From Fredinandcohnia onubensis (lineage in GTDB: Bacteria > Bacillota > Bacilli > Bacillales > Bacillaceae_L): DNA of 64,000 nt. Positions 8,390 through 16,022 of this stretch are shown here, piece by piece (within the stretch, counting starts at the first letter, position 1; each line of letters starts with the position of its first letter). The stretch is taken from NCBI RefSeq assembly GCF_031181385.1, contig NZ_JAPSKV010000008.1:115235-179234 (forward strand), read 5' to 3'. The position numbers and the translations under genes are program-made. The notes beneath the pieces are model-generated. The model was not told the origin of the DNA and did no database searches. It saw only the letters and a list, made by a program, of their open reading frames with translations.

Positions 8390-8418
8390 GACATATATGC
8401 AATGATTGCATATATGTC
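8390..8418. repeat. 29-bp near-perfect palindrome upstream of the TusA-rhodanese gene
   Basis: Arms GACATATATGCAAT and ATTGCATATATGTC are exact reverse complements around one central base at 8404. It has no T-run and lies about 30 bp from the start codon, so it is more likely a protein-binding site than a terminator. Confidence 0.7.
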
Positions 8419-8435
8419 ATGATATCTATCGCGTT

Positions 8436-8449
8436 TACCCACGAAGGTA
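8436..8449. promoter_or_regulatory. Possible CstR operator (degenerate)
   Basis: TACCCACGAAGGTA keeps both outer half-sites (TACC / GGTA) and the 14-bp length of the better sites in this cluster. No clear promoter accompanies it. Confidence 0.35.
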
Positions 8450-8465
8450 TTATTACATCAAAAAA

Positions 8466-8762
8466 TTATTCGACTTTACCTTCCCAAGCGAGCATGCCGC
8501 CCTCCATGTTGATCACCTTGAACCCTTGGCCTTCAAGGAATTGTGAAGCTCTACCACTTCTACCACCTGAACGACAAACCATTACATACTCCTTTGATTT
8601 ATCTAGTTCATGCATACGGAATTCAATTAAACCTAATGGGATATTCACTGCTCCAGGAATTTTGCCTTCTTTCACTTCCTCCACTTCACGTACATCAATA
8701 ATATTTAATGTTTTTCCTTCTGTTAAAGTTTCTTCAACTTCTTTTGCAGTTAATTGTTTCAT
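8466..8762 (-). CDS. Single-domain rhodanese sulfurtransferase
   Basis: 98 residues, one rhodanese domain: IIDVREVEEV, GAVNIPLG and the active loop VCRSGGRSGRA with the persulfide-accepting Cys. No membrane segment or signal peptide, so cytoplasmic. Start behind TAGGAGG. Proteins of this size act as GlpE/PspE-like thiosulfate or persulfide sulfurtransferases. It is flanked on the same strand by a membrane-anchored rhodanese and the TusA-rhodanese fusion. Confidence 0.93.
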   Translation of the reverse strand: MKQLTAKEVEETLTEGKTLNIIDVREVEEVKEGKIPGAVNIPLGLIEFRMHELDKSKEYVMVCRSGGRSGRASQFLEGQGFKVINMEGGMLAWEGKVE

Positions 8763-8783
8763 GTTTATTCCTCCTAAAATATA

Positions 8784-9143
8784 TTATCTCCAGGCACTTA
8801 CTCCGCCTTTTACATTTGTAATATTCTTAAAGCCCATTTTCTTAAGCTGTTTACTTGCTTTTTGACTTCTCATGCCACTTTGGCAAATGACAACTACCTC
8901 TTTTTCCTTTGAAAGTTCAGTTGCTTTTTGTGAAAGCTGATGAAGAGGCATATTTTTAAATCCATTAATATGGAACCCTTTGTACTCCCCTGGAGTACGA
9001 ACATCAATAAATTGTTTATCTTTGTTTTTAAGTTCGTTCTTTAGTTCAGTTGTGGTTATATTTCGAACACCTTTAGTTGGTATCAAACGTTGTACGATAA
9101 AAATTGCAATAAGTGCAATTAGAATATAATTGATATAATCCAT
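8784..9143 (-). CDS. Membrane-anchored rhodanese
   Basis: 119 residues. An N-terminal hydrophobic helix (about 3-20) is followed by a rhodanese domain with QFIDVRTPGEY and the complete active loop VICQSGMRSQKAS. It is therefore catalytically competent, unlike the other membrane-anchored member at 5377-5742. Start behind GCAGGAGG. It probably takes sulfane sulfur at the inner face of the membrane and passes it to TusA-type carriers encoded next to it; that route is inferred. Confidence 0.9.
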   Translation of the reverse strand: MDYINYILIALIAIFIVQRLIPTKGVRNITTTELKNELKNKDKQFIDVRTPGEYKGFHINGFKNMPLHQLSQKATELSKEKEVVVICQSGMRSQKASKQLKKMGFKNITNVKGGVSAWR

Positions 9144-9166
9144 TTTTTAGCCTCCTGCTTTGTTTG

Positions 9167-9394
9167 TTACCCTTTTTTAATATAAAACTTTAATACTCCA
9201 TCTTCTTCTTTTGAATCAAGTATTTCGTGTCCTGTAGATGAAGCCCAAGCAGTTAAATCATTTTTTGCTCCTTTGTCAGTTGCAAGTACTTCTAAGACTT
9301 GACCTGACTCTAATCCGTCAATTGCTTTCTTTGTTTTAACGATTGGCATTGGACATGCTAAACCTTTTGCATCTAAAACTTGATTAATATTCAT
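9167..9394 (-). CDS. TusA-family sulfur carrier (YrkI-like)
   Basis: 75 residues starting at the ATG behind TTGGAGG; a longer frame upstream has no ribosome binding site. The carrier Cys lies in [14 protein letters not shown]. The sequence is very close to the TusA half of the fusion encoded at 7785-8360, which suggests duplication within the operon. It is the first gene after a strong promoter with two CstR-like operators and probably leads the operon that runs to cstR. Confidence 0.93.
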   Translation of the reverse strand: MNINQVLDAKGLACPMPIVKTKKAIDGLESGQVLEVLATDKGAKNDLTAWASSTGHEILDSKEEDGVLKFYIKKG

Positions 9395-9426
9395 ACATAC
9401 CTCCAAGTAGTTTGTATTTTTACAAT

Positions 9427-9440
9427 TACCCCTATGGGTA
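9427..9440. promoter_or_regulatory. CstR-like operator downstream of the tusA promoter
   Basis: TACCCCTATGGGTA, 14 bp and near palindromic, 33 bp upstream of the tusA start. It is about 91 bp centre to centre from the promoter-embedded operator at 9518-9531. Confidence 0.7.
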
Positions 9441-9511
9441 TAATATTTATGAAAATAAAAATGGGCGTCAACCCAATTTTTTCGTATCAAATAACAATGA
9501 TCACAAGACTT

Positions 9512-9540
9512 ATAGTATACCCCTTAAGGTATTTTGTCAA
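9512..9540 (-). promoter_or_regulatory. Sigma-A promoter of the tusA operon with embedded CstR-like operator
   Basis: On the minus strand TTGACA (9540-9535), a 17-bp spacer and TACTAT (9517-9512). The 14-bp operator TACCCCTTAAGGTA (9518-9531) fills the spacer, so a bound repressor would block RNA polymerase. The same architecture occurs at 12055-12083. Confidence 0.8.
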
Positions 9541-9589
9541 CACCTTGTTACACATTCATTTATTTATACGCAACCACTCTTACGAATAA

Positions 9590-9620
9590 AAAAAGATAGG
9601 GTTTAGATTATCCTAAATCC
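9590..9620 (-). terminator. Terminator of the CoA-disulfide reductase gene
   Basis: Stem GGGTTTAG / CCTAAATCC (9599-9620) is followed on the minus strand, after four bases, by a seven-T run. Confidence 0.8.
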
Positions 9621-9646
9621 CCACCATTCAATTTTTAGAGTGAAGA

Positions 9647-11341
9647 TTATTTAAAATTATATTCAGTTACTATTTTATCTCGTCCTGTAACTACATCATT
9701 AAAGTATTCATAAAGATTAACACCTAGATAGGATCCCGAAATATTGTATACATTCTCATATCCTAAATGCTGTAAAGCCATTACCATATTATAACTTCTC
9801 TGACCAGAACGACAGTGAATATAGACAGGTTGGTCTTTTGGAATTTCATCTAGCCTGTTCCTGAATTCACTTAATGGAATGTTTACTGCATGAATAAAAT
9901 GACCTGCTCTATATTCACCTTTTTCACGAGCATCCACAATAAACGCATTGTTTTCAACTAATTCTCGAACTTGCGAAACTTTTATTTCTTTATATCTTCC
10001 TTGAAGTAGATTTAAACCAACTAAAGCTGCGTGATTTACGACATCCTTAGCCGTGCCAAGCATTGGAGAATAGGTCAGCTCAAGATCCTTCAGATCTTCC
10101 AGCGTTCCGTTCATTGTTATCATGGTTGCGATGACATCGATTCGTTTATCTACATTTCCTTTTCCTATTGCTTGTGCACCCAGAATTCGGCCTGTTGGGT
10201 ATTCAAAAATTAATTTAAAGTGCATTGGATTACTTTTTGGCATGAGTCCTACTTTATCCCCTGGCATGAGATAAACATAGTCATACTGAATTCCTGCTTG
10301 CTCAGCTACTTTCGCATTTATTCCAGTAGAAGCAGCATTTAAATCAAAAAGATGGATGGATGATGACCCAATTACCCCTATATTTTTACTTGGAATTCCG
10401 TACATATGGTCAGCGGCCGCTCTTGCTTGCTTCTGAGCCGGGCCAGCTAATGCTAAACGTGTTGGCTTGCGCAATAAGCGATGGTACACTTCTATAGCAT
10501 CACCAACGGCATAAATATCTTTATCACTTGTTAAATAATTGTGATCAACCTTAATTGCACCCGTTTCACCAATCTCAAGACCCGCTTCTGTAGCCAGACT
10601 AGTTTCAGGTCTTACACCAATTGCCAAAACAACTGCTTGTGCCTCTATTTTTTTGCCTGAATTGGTTGTGATGAATCCATCACCTATTTGGGCTAATCCA
10701 TCATCTAGAACAAGGTTTACACCGTGATCTGCCATTTCTTTATGAAGAATTTGTGCCATATCGTAATCAAAAGGTGCCATGACTTGATTTGCAAACTCAA
10801 CTAAAGTTACATTATAGTCGGCTAATTTTAGGTTTTCCGCAACCTCTACTCCGATAAAGCCACCGCCAATAACTGCAATATCCTTAATTCCGTTATGCTT
10901 TATATATTGATCAATTCTCTCGATATCCACCACATTACGGACCGTAAAAACATTGGAATTGTTAATCCCTTCTATGTTTGGACGAATCGGTTTCGCCCCA
11001 GGAGAAAGGACTAATTTATCATACTTTTCTTCATAGGTTGTATCCTTCAATCTATCTTTAACCGTGATTGTTTTCTTATCGCGGTTTATTTGGACAACCT
11101 CTTGATGAACCCTAGCCTCAATATTATAACGATTTTTAAAAATTTTAGGAGACATTAAAACTAGTTTTTCACTATCTTCGACAATACCGCTTAAGTGATA
11201 AGGTAGCGAACAGTTTGAAAAAGATACGTGAGGACCCTTTTCAAACATGATAACCTCTGCACTTTCATCTAACCTTCTAACCCTCGCAGCAACAGAGGCA
11301 CCACCAGCGACTCCACCAACAACTAATACTCTTTTTGACAT
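9647..11341 (-). CDS. cdr: CoA-disulfide reductase with C-terminal rhodanese domain
   Basis: 564 residues. The N-terminal part is a pyridine-nucleotide-disulfide oxidoreductase: FAD motif VVGGVAGGASVAARVRR, single redox Cys in SFSNCSLPYHLSG (about residue 43, the CoADR type), NAD(P)H motif VIGGGFIGVEVAE and the second FAD motif YAVGDAIE. The C-terminal ~100 residues are a rhodanese with active loop IHCRSGQRS. The class reduces CoA disulfide, CoA persulfide or polysulfide with NAD(P)H. It is flanked by DsrE and TusA genes and has its own terminator. A CstR-like site lies at 11438-11451. Confidence 0.95.
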   Translation of the reverse strand: MSKRVLVVGGVAGGASVAARVRRLDESAEVIMFEKGPHVSFSNCSLPYHLSGIVEDSEKLVLMSPKIFKNRYNIEARVHQEVVQINRDKKTITVKDRLKDTTYEEKYDKLVLSPGAKPIRPNIEGINNSNVFTVRNVVDIERIDQYIKHNGIKDIAVIGGGFIGVEVAENLKLADYNVTLVEFANQVMAPFDYDMAQILHKEMADHGVNLVLDDGLAQIGDGFITTNSGKKIEAQAVVLAIGVRPETSLATEAGLEIGETGAIKVDHNYLTSDKDIYAVGDAIEVYHRLLRKPTRLALAGPAQKQARAAADHMYGIPSKNIGVIGSSSIHLFDLNAASTGINAKVAEQAGIQYDYVYLMPGDKVGLMPKSNPMHFKLIFEYPTGRILGAQAIGKGNVDKRIDVIATMITMNGTLEDLKDLELTYSPMLGTAKDVVNHAALVGLNLLQGRYKEIKVSQVRELVENNAFIVDAREKGEYRAGHFIHAVNIPLSEFRNRLDEIPKDQPVYIHCRSGQRSYNMVMALQHLGYENVYNISGSYLGVNLYEYFNDVVTGRDKIVTEYNFK

Positions 11342-11437
11342 AGATATCCCTCCGTGTTTAATCTACTACCTATATCTTACCTGAAAATCCAGTGATTATT
11401 TGGTTGAAGAATGAAGAATACATCCTTTATTTTCATT

Positions 11438-11451
11438 TACCTCTATGGGTA
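11438..11451. promoter_or_regulatory. CstR-like operator upstream of the CoA-disulfide reductase gene
   Basis: TACCTCTATGGGTA, 14 bp, about 97 bp upstream of the start codon and just after the dsrE terminator. I could not assign a convincing -35/-10 to it. Confidence 0.6.
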
Positions 11452-11466
11452 TAAAAATACGTTTTT

Positions 11467-11492
11467 TTGCAGTGAGGAATTCCTCACTGCAA
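11467..11492 (-). terminator. Terminator of the dsrE-like gene
   Basis: Perfect 26-bp palindrome with arms TTGCAGTGAGGAA / TTCCTCACTGCAA, followed on the minus strand by an A/T-rich tract. It lies between the dsrE stop and the next operator. Confidence 0.7.
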
Positions 11493-11503
11493 GTAGTAAA
11501 TCA

Positions 11504-11899
11504 TTAGAAAGTTAATGTTGGTGACGCATCTTTTGCGTATTCTAGGAACGTTACGGCTCCTCCAACCTCAATACCATCAACGAAATCTTCTTTCGTTAGT
11601 CCCATAACATCCATTGTCATTTGGCAAGCAATAAACTTCACACCTAATTCTTGTGCCATTTCAAATAATTCTGGAATACTTGGTACATTTGCTTTCGAGA
11701 AACCTTCAGCAAAATGTTCTTTCCCAGCTGGCATTTCTAATGCATGCATTCCTTGTTTATGGATTAGATTTAAACCTTCAAATGTGAAAAAGATTGCAAC
11801 CTCTTTATCCGAAGCTGCCGCTGCAGTTGCGATATTAAATACCTTATAAGCATCAAACATTCCACCGTTTGCTGCAATAATTGCTACTTTATTTGACAT
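11504..11899 (-). CDS. DsrE/DsrF-like sulfur relay protein (YrkE-like)
   Basis: 131 residues when started at the ATG behind TTGGAGG; the longer frame has its ATG upstream of that site. The fold is DsrE-like: VAIIAANGGMFDAYKVF, FFTFEGLNLI and a conserved Cys in FIACQMTMDVMG, which would carry a persulfide. It is expected to exchange sulfur with TusA proteins in the cytoplasm. It is the first gene of the sulfur cluster and has its own CstR-type promoter and terminator, so it is probably a single-gene unit. Confidence 0.9.
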   Translation of the reverse strand: MSNKVAIIAANGGMFDAYKVFNIATAAAASDKEVAIFFTFEGLNLIHKQGMHALEMPAGKEHFAEGFSKANVPSIPELFEMAQELGVKFIACQMTMDVMGLTKEDFVDGIEVGGAVTFLEYAKDASPTLTF

Positions 11900-11992
11900 A
11901 TTATATTCCTCCAATAACATTTTTTATTATATTCGCTCCACTGGTTCACCCAGTAGAACGAAGTATATACTTTTTAAAAAAACTTTGTTACA

Positions 11993-12006
11993 TACCCATG
12001 CAGGTA
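11993..12006. promoter_or_regulatory. CstR-like operator downstream of the dsrE promoter
   Basis: TACCCATGCAGGTA, 14 bp, in the dsrE leader, 68 bp centre to centre from the promoter-embedded site. The pair mirrors the two sites before tusA. Confidence 0.6.
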
Positions 12007-12054
12007 TAAATAAGGTTAAAAAAATATTCGTAATTGAATATCCCCACACGAGTA

Positions 12055-12083
12055 ATAATATACCCCATAGGGTAAAATGTCAA
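12055..12083 (-). promoter_or_regulatory. Sigma-A promoter of dsrE with embedded CstR-like operator
   Basis: On the minus strand TTGACA (12083-12078), a 17-bp spacer and TATTAT (12060-12055). The operator TACCCCATAGGGTA (12061-12074) fills the spacer, as at 9512-9540. Confidence 0.8.
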
Positions 12084-12130
12084 CCCATCCTTCTTAATTA
12101 TTTTTTAAATGGAACAATCTCACGAAACAT

Positions 12131-12180
12131 AGAGCCCGCGCCCTAGCCAGTAATGATTTTAGCACTGGAGCCAGGCCCTT
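12131..12180. repeat. GGGCCTG-type imperfect inverted repeat
   Basis: A GC-rich imperfect hairpin downstream of the amidohydrolase gene, with GGGCCTGG at one end (minus strand) and GGGCGCGGGCTC at the other. It resembles the hairpins at 14875-14924, 20771-20814 and 40024-40070. It may serve as a terminator but lacks a T-run. Confidence 0.4.
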
Positions 12181-12201
12181 ATTTTAGATGGCTCATAACA
12201 A

Positions 12202-13419
12202 TTAACTTGTTAAGCCACCTGCAACAATATTACCTTTATAAAAAACAGCTTTTCTTTCGGAGCGTCTAGCAATCGTTTCTGCCGAACAACTTGAATCAAC
12301 TAATATCATATTCGCTTCTACTCCTGGCTTTGGCCAAATTTGATTTCCCTCTCGATCTAATGGTGTTATTCCTCCTGTGATAAAGCGTAAAGCCTGGGAG
12401 AGTGCAACCTCATTCGTCCAGCGGTATTTTTCAAGTAACCGTCCTGCTCTCTCAAGAATATCCCCATTCCCTGTTGGCCACCATGAATCAAAGATATTAT
12501 CGTTTCCAACAGCCACATCAACCCCACATTCATCAAGAAGATCGACAGGGACTCCTCTACCGATTGGAAGACTCGTAATGATTGAAATACCCGCATCTTT
12601 TAAGATATAAGCCATTTCACGCGCTTCTTCTTTTGAGACATCACCTAATCCAAAGGCATGACTCACCGCAACTCTTCCTTCCCAACCAGCTTGCTTTGTT
12701 AAATACGCTAGGCGTTTCATGGTGAAGGTGCCCAAATGACCAGGATCGTGCAGATGCAAATCAATATCAACATTCCCTTCAACAGCTATATCGAGTAACT
12801 GGACCAATGATTCCTCAATATTATTATCTACCGTCGCTGGGTCTACAGAGCCTACTAATCCTGCACCGTTTCTTACCGCTTCCCTCATTAATTGTACGGT
12901 TCCGTTCTTAAGCAAACCGTGCTGTGCGAACGCTACAACCTCTGAACTAACTTTATCGGCATATGTTTCAAGTGCCTGATTGACACCTACTAGATTTTGG
13001 AGTTGTACCTCAGGATAAATATCAACATGAGTTCTCACATGCGTAGAGCCTGCAGATAATAAGACATCTAATAATCTTTGAGCACGAGACTTTGTACTAG
13101 AAGGAATCGAAGCTAAAATATTCTTTTCAATTTCACATCGCTCTAGTACACCTGGAGCAGGAGTACATGCCTTCCACCTTTCACCCATATACGTTTTATC
13201 CAAATGAACATGCTTTTCAACGAATGAAGGAATCAGTAACAGCCCCATTGCATCCTTAACTTTTACATCACTAGGTGTAGGCTCAGTTGCTTCTACAATC
13301 CTACTAATATTCCCATCTTCAATAACTAAATGCTTTATCTCCGTTTCTGTGCCCGTTACGATTCCATTTTCTTTTTTATAACCCGTTTCTAATCGTACGT
13401 TTTTTAACCAGTAACTCAT
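12202..13419 (-). CDS. Amidohydrolase, cytosine-deaminase-like
   Basis: 405 residues, start behind GAGAGGAG. Metal-dependent hydrolase of the amidohydrolase superfamily: HVHLDKT gives the first metal ligands, HVDIYPE and the later HDPGH and SHAFGLGD supply further ligands, and GNDNIFDSWWP carries the conserved Asp. The layout fits the cytosine deaminase / N-isopropylammelide hydrolase branch, which removes an amino group from a pyrimidine or triazine ring. The exact substrate cannot be read from sequence. It stands alone between the sulfur cluster and a divergent Fe-ADH gene. Confidence 0.88.
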   Translation of the reverse strand: MSYWLKNVRLETGYKKENGIVTGTETEIKHLVIEDGNISRIVEATEPTPSDVKVKDAMGLLLIPSFVEKHVHLDKTYMGERWKACTPAPGVLERCEIEKNILASIPSSTKSRAQRLLDVLLSAGSTHVRTHVDIYPEVQLQNLVGVNQALETYADKVSSEVVAFAQHGLLKNGTVQLMREAVRNGAGLVGSVDPATVDNNIEESLVQLLDIAVEGNVDIDLHLHDPGHLGTFTMKRLAYLTKQAGWEGRVAVSHAFGLGDVSKEEAREMAYILKDAGISIITSLPIGRGVPVDLLDECGVDVAVGNDNIFDSWWPTGNGDILERAGRLLEKYRWTNEVALSQALRFITGGITPLDREGNQIWPKPGVEANMILVDSSCSAETIARRSERKAVFYKGNIVAGGLTS

Positions 13420-13521
13420 TATTTAATGCTCTCCTCTCAATATTAAAACTAAGATATGTATGTATTCATCTTACTAAATCCTTTGACAGAGAGATAGCTT
13501 CACTATTTTATTCCATTCGGT

Positions 13522-13552
13522 GGTGGGACAAGGGACCTGTCCCCGTGACCCA
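13522..13552. repeat. Short intergenic inverted repeat
   Basis: GTGGGACAAGGGACC and TGTCCCCGTGACCCA overlap as nested imperfect palindromes (GGGACA / TGTCCC). It lies in the divergent gap between the amidohydrolase and Fe-ADH genes. Role unknown. Confidence 0.4.
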
Positions 13553-13634
13553 CTCTTGACATATTTATCCTATGTGCAGTTATATAGTTAGTAGAGTGCT
13601 TATTTCCTATTTTAGTAAAAAGTGAGGTCTTGAG

Positions 13635-14834
13635 ATGTACAAACTGTACTGCCGCACGTTTCAACGTTCTATGAAATTTGCTTCATTCATTCTTCCTTGG
13701 CGAAAGCCTGAATTACTTGAGGGTGAGAATAGCTTACTGAGGCTACCCCCTTTGATCAAAAGTCTTGAAATCGAAAACGTATTAATTATTACTGATGCAG
13801 GAATTACCTCTATAGGATTGATGAATCCATTTCTTCAGGGGTTACGAGAGGAAGGCGTGGACTACTTTATCTATGACAAAACCGTTCCAAATCCAACAAT
13901 TGATAATATCGAGGAAGCTCTTCAACTTTACAATGAGAATCACTGCCAAGGGATTGTTGCTTTTGGAGGCGGTTCGCCAATGGACTGCGCCAAAGGAGTA
14001 GGAGCACGGGTAGCTAGACCTAGTAAAAGTATTCCTCAAATGAAGGGGATATTTAAAGTCATGAAAAAGTTACCACCACTGTTTGCCATTCCGACCACAG
14101 CTGGTACTGGCAGTGAAGCAACTCTAGCTGCAGTGGTCTCTAATAGCAAGACACATGAGAAATATGCGATTATGGATACATCTCTCATCCCCCATTATGC
14201 TGTCCTGGACCCTTTTCTTACTGTTAAACTTCCGCCACATATAACGGCGGCAACAGGAATTGATGCACTGACACATGCGGTAGAAGCCTATATTGGCAAA
14301 AGTAATACGAATGAAACCATCGAATGCAGCAGAAAAGCTGTAAAACTGATTTTTGAAAACCTTTATGAAGCCTATTCGAATGGATCAAATATTACAGCGC
14401 GAAAAAATATGCAAACAGCCGCTTACCTAGCAGGTATTGCTTTTACCCGTGCTTATGTAGGCAATGTCCATGCCATTGCACATACTCTTGGAGGCTTTTA
14501 TGCCGTGCCTCATGGCCTTGCAAATGCCATTGTTTTACCTTATGTATTAGAGTATTACGGAGATTCGGTACATAAACCTTTAGCAGAACTGGCCGATTTG
14601 ATCGGCATTAGTGAATTAAGTGATTCTGAAGAAAAGAAGGCAAAAAAATTTATTGAAGCCATAAAAAAACTTAGTGAAGATATGAAGATACCTAAAAAGG
14701 TAAGTAGAATTGTAGAAGGTGATATCCCACTGATGGTTGAGCGGGCTTTAAAAGAAGCAAATCCTCTATACCCAGTGCCGATGATACTTTCGGAAAAAGA
14801 AATGACTGAGCTTTACCAATTGATTAAAGAATAG
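13635..14834 (+). CDS. Iron-containing alcohol dehydrogenase
   Basis: 399 residues, typical group III ADH length. The NAD(P)-binding half has GGGSPMDCAKGVGAR and PTTAGTGSEAT. The metal-binding half has TGIDALTHAVEAYIG, NVHAIAHTLGGFYAVPHGLANAIVLP with the spaced His residues that hold iron. It should interconvert an alcohol and an aldehyde with NAD(P)H; the substrate is unknown. Start ATG after GTGAGG. Monocistronic, divergent from the amidohydrolase gene and followed by a GGCCTG-type hairpin. Confidence 0.93.
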   Translation: MYKLYCRTFQRSMKFASFILPWRKPELLEGENSLLRLPPLIKSLEIENVLIITDAGITSIGLMNPFLQGLREEGVDYFIYDKTVPNPTIDNIEEALQLYNENHCQGIVAFGGGSPMDCAKGVGARVARPSKSIPQMKGIFKVMKKLPPLFAIPTTAGTGSEATLAAVVSNSKTHEKYAIMDTSLIPHYAVLDPFLTVKLPPHITAATGIDALTHAVEAYIGKSNTNETIECSRKAVKLIFENLYEAYSNGSNITARKNMQTAAYLAGIAFTRAYVGNVHAIAHTLGGFYAVPHGLANAIVLPYVLEYYGDSVHKPLAELADLIGISELSDSEEKKAKKFIEAIKKLSEDMKIPKKVSRIVEGDIPLMVERALKEANPLYPVPMILSEKEMTELYQLIKE

Positions 14835-14874
14835 TGAGTATTAGGATTTGACACTCATCTAATAGAAATTTCTC

Positions 14875-14924
14875 TGGCCTGTTCCTCGGTGCAGTACTCC
14901 TATCATACGCTAGGGAGCAGGCCA
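14875..14924. repeat. GGCCTG-type inverted repeat / likely terminator
   Basis: Arms TGGCCTGTTCC and GGGAGCAGGCCA pair around a 27-base centre. It lies between the convergent Fe-ADH and DUF3231 genes, where it could terminate both. Confidence 0.55.
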
Positions 14925-15020
14925 CCTATCTTACGATAAAAACCATCATTTGTTTCTAATTATGTTCATTATTTATGTTTTATTGTCGACCAGTTACGAC
15001 ATAGCGGATAAGGCAAAATC

Positions 15021-16022
15021 CTAGTGTGTGATGGCTCCAGGTACTTTTTCCAACCACTCTTTTTCAATTAAGAATTTGGTAACCTTTTCTGAGAAAATGC
15101 CAGCTTTACCAATCTGTGTTGAATAGGCAGTAAGTAAATCGTGCTTCATAACAGAGCCAAGTGAAAAACCATATTGGGATATAAGAGCCCCAAATAATCC
15201 AGCCATATGACAAATCATAATTCGATCAGAGAATAGTCTCTTTTTGGAATCGGTTATTTCAGATACATAGCTAGGTGGTACTGGTAATGCATTTTTCTTT
15301 AAAATTTCAATCAGTGCATCGAGTTGTTTCTTTACAACAGTGACTCCCCTTTGAAGAAGTTTAACGACTTCTTCTGATTCAGAAGTTTGAGCAAATCCGG
15401 TAAAAAGAGTTTCCATCATAACAAGGAGCTCCATTATTGAATAAAAGTTGGCTATTTCCATACTATTCAATGGTCTTATATCACCTACCCATCCATTTAG
15501 ATAACTGTTTTTTTGAATATCTTCTGGTAATGTCGGTGCAGGTAATGATGGTGTTCTCCAATATATTCCCTTTGTTAAGAGGAGATCGACAAGCCTATCA
15601 TTTAATTGAGCACAAGATTGTAAACAATCCTTCTGGTATTTACGTATATCGTCTCTGGTAGATAACGCTAACGACCTTGAATGAAATTCTAGACCAAGCC
15701 GGGTCGCTTTATGCAGGTAATAGACCATAAACCGATCAGAAAATAGGGGTGGCGAGTTTTCATTAATATCTGTTGTAGAGAAACCTACTGGGATTGGATA
15801 GCCCTCTCTACTAATGAATACTCTTCTCTCATTAAGCATTTGAGAGGTATCTTTAAGCGCAAGACTAAATAAAGCCTTCATGTCTATGTCTTTTGAATGT
15901 TCCCTAAAAATGGTTAAGTACCACTTTGACATTTCATTAATTGAATACCCAGTCCATAGATAGCCGAGTTCAGCAGCTGTAAGGGGTATTGACTTCGGGT
16001 TATTCATTAAGGGGTCGCTCAT
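15021..16022 (-). CDS. DUF3231 family protein
   Basis: 333 residues, helical, built of two similar halves of about 165 residues (AAELGYLWTGYSINEMSKWYLTIF in the first, MEIANFYSIMELLVMMETLFTGF in the second; both carry an LFSDR.M..H motif). This is the DUF3231 layout common in spore-forming bacilli, with no established function; a ferritin-like helical fold is likely. The start overlaps the stop of the FAD oxidoreductase gene as TAATG, so the two are translationally coupled. Confidence 0.85.
   Translation of the reverse strand: MSDPLMNNPKSIPLTAAELGYLWTGYSINEMSKWYLTIFREHSKDIDMKALFSLALKDTSQMLNERRVFISREGYPIPVGFSTTDINENSPPLFSDRFMVYYLHKATRLGLEFHSRSLALSTRDDIRKYQKDCLQSCAQLNDRLVDLLLTKGIYWRTPSLPAPTLPEDIQKNSYLNGWVGDIRPLNSMEIANFYSIMELLVMMETLFTGFAQTSESEEVVKLLQRGVTVVKKQLDALIEILKKNALPVPPSYVSEITDSKKRLFSDRIMICHMAGLFGALISQYGFSLGSVMKHDLLTAYSTQIGKAGIFSEKVTKFLIEKEWLEKVPGAITH

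Noticed and set aside
8419..8865. 148-codon plus-strand frame over the rhodanese genes
   Set aside because: Antisense to a clear rhodanese with an intact active loop.
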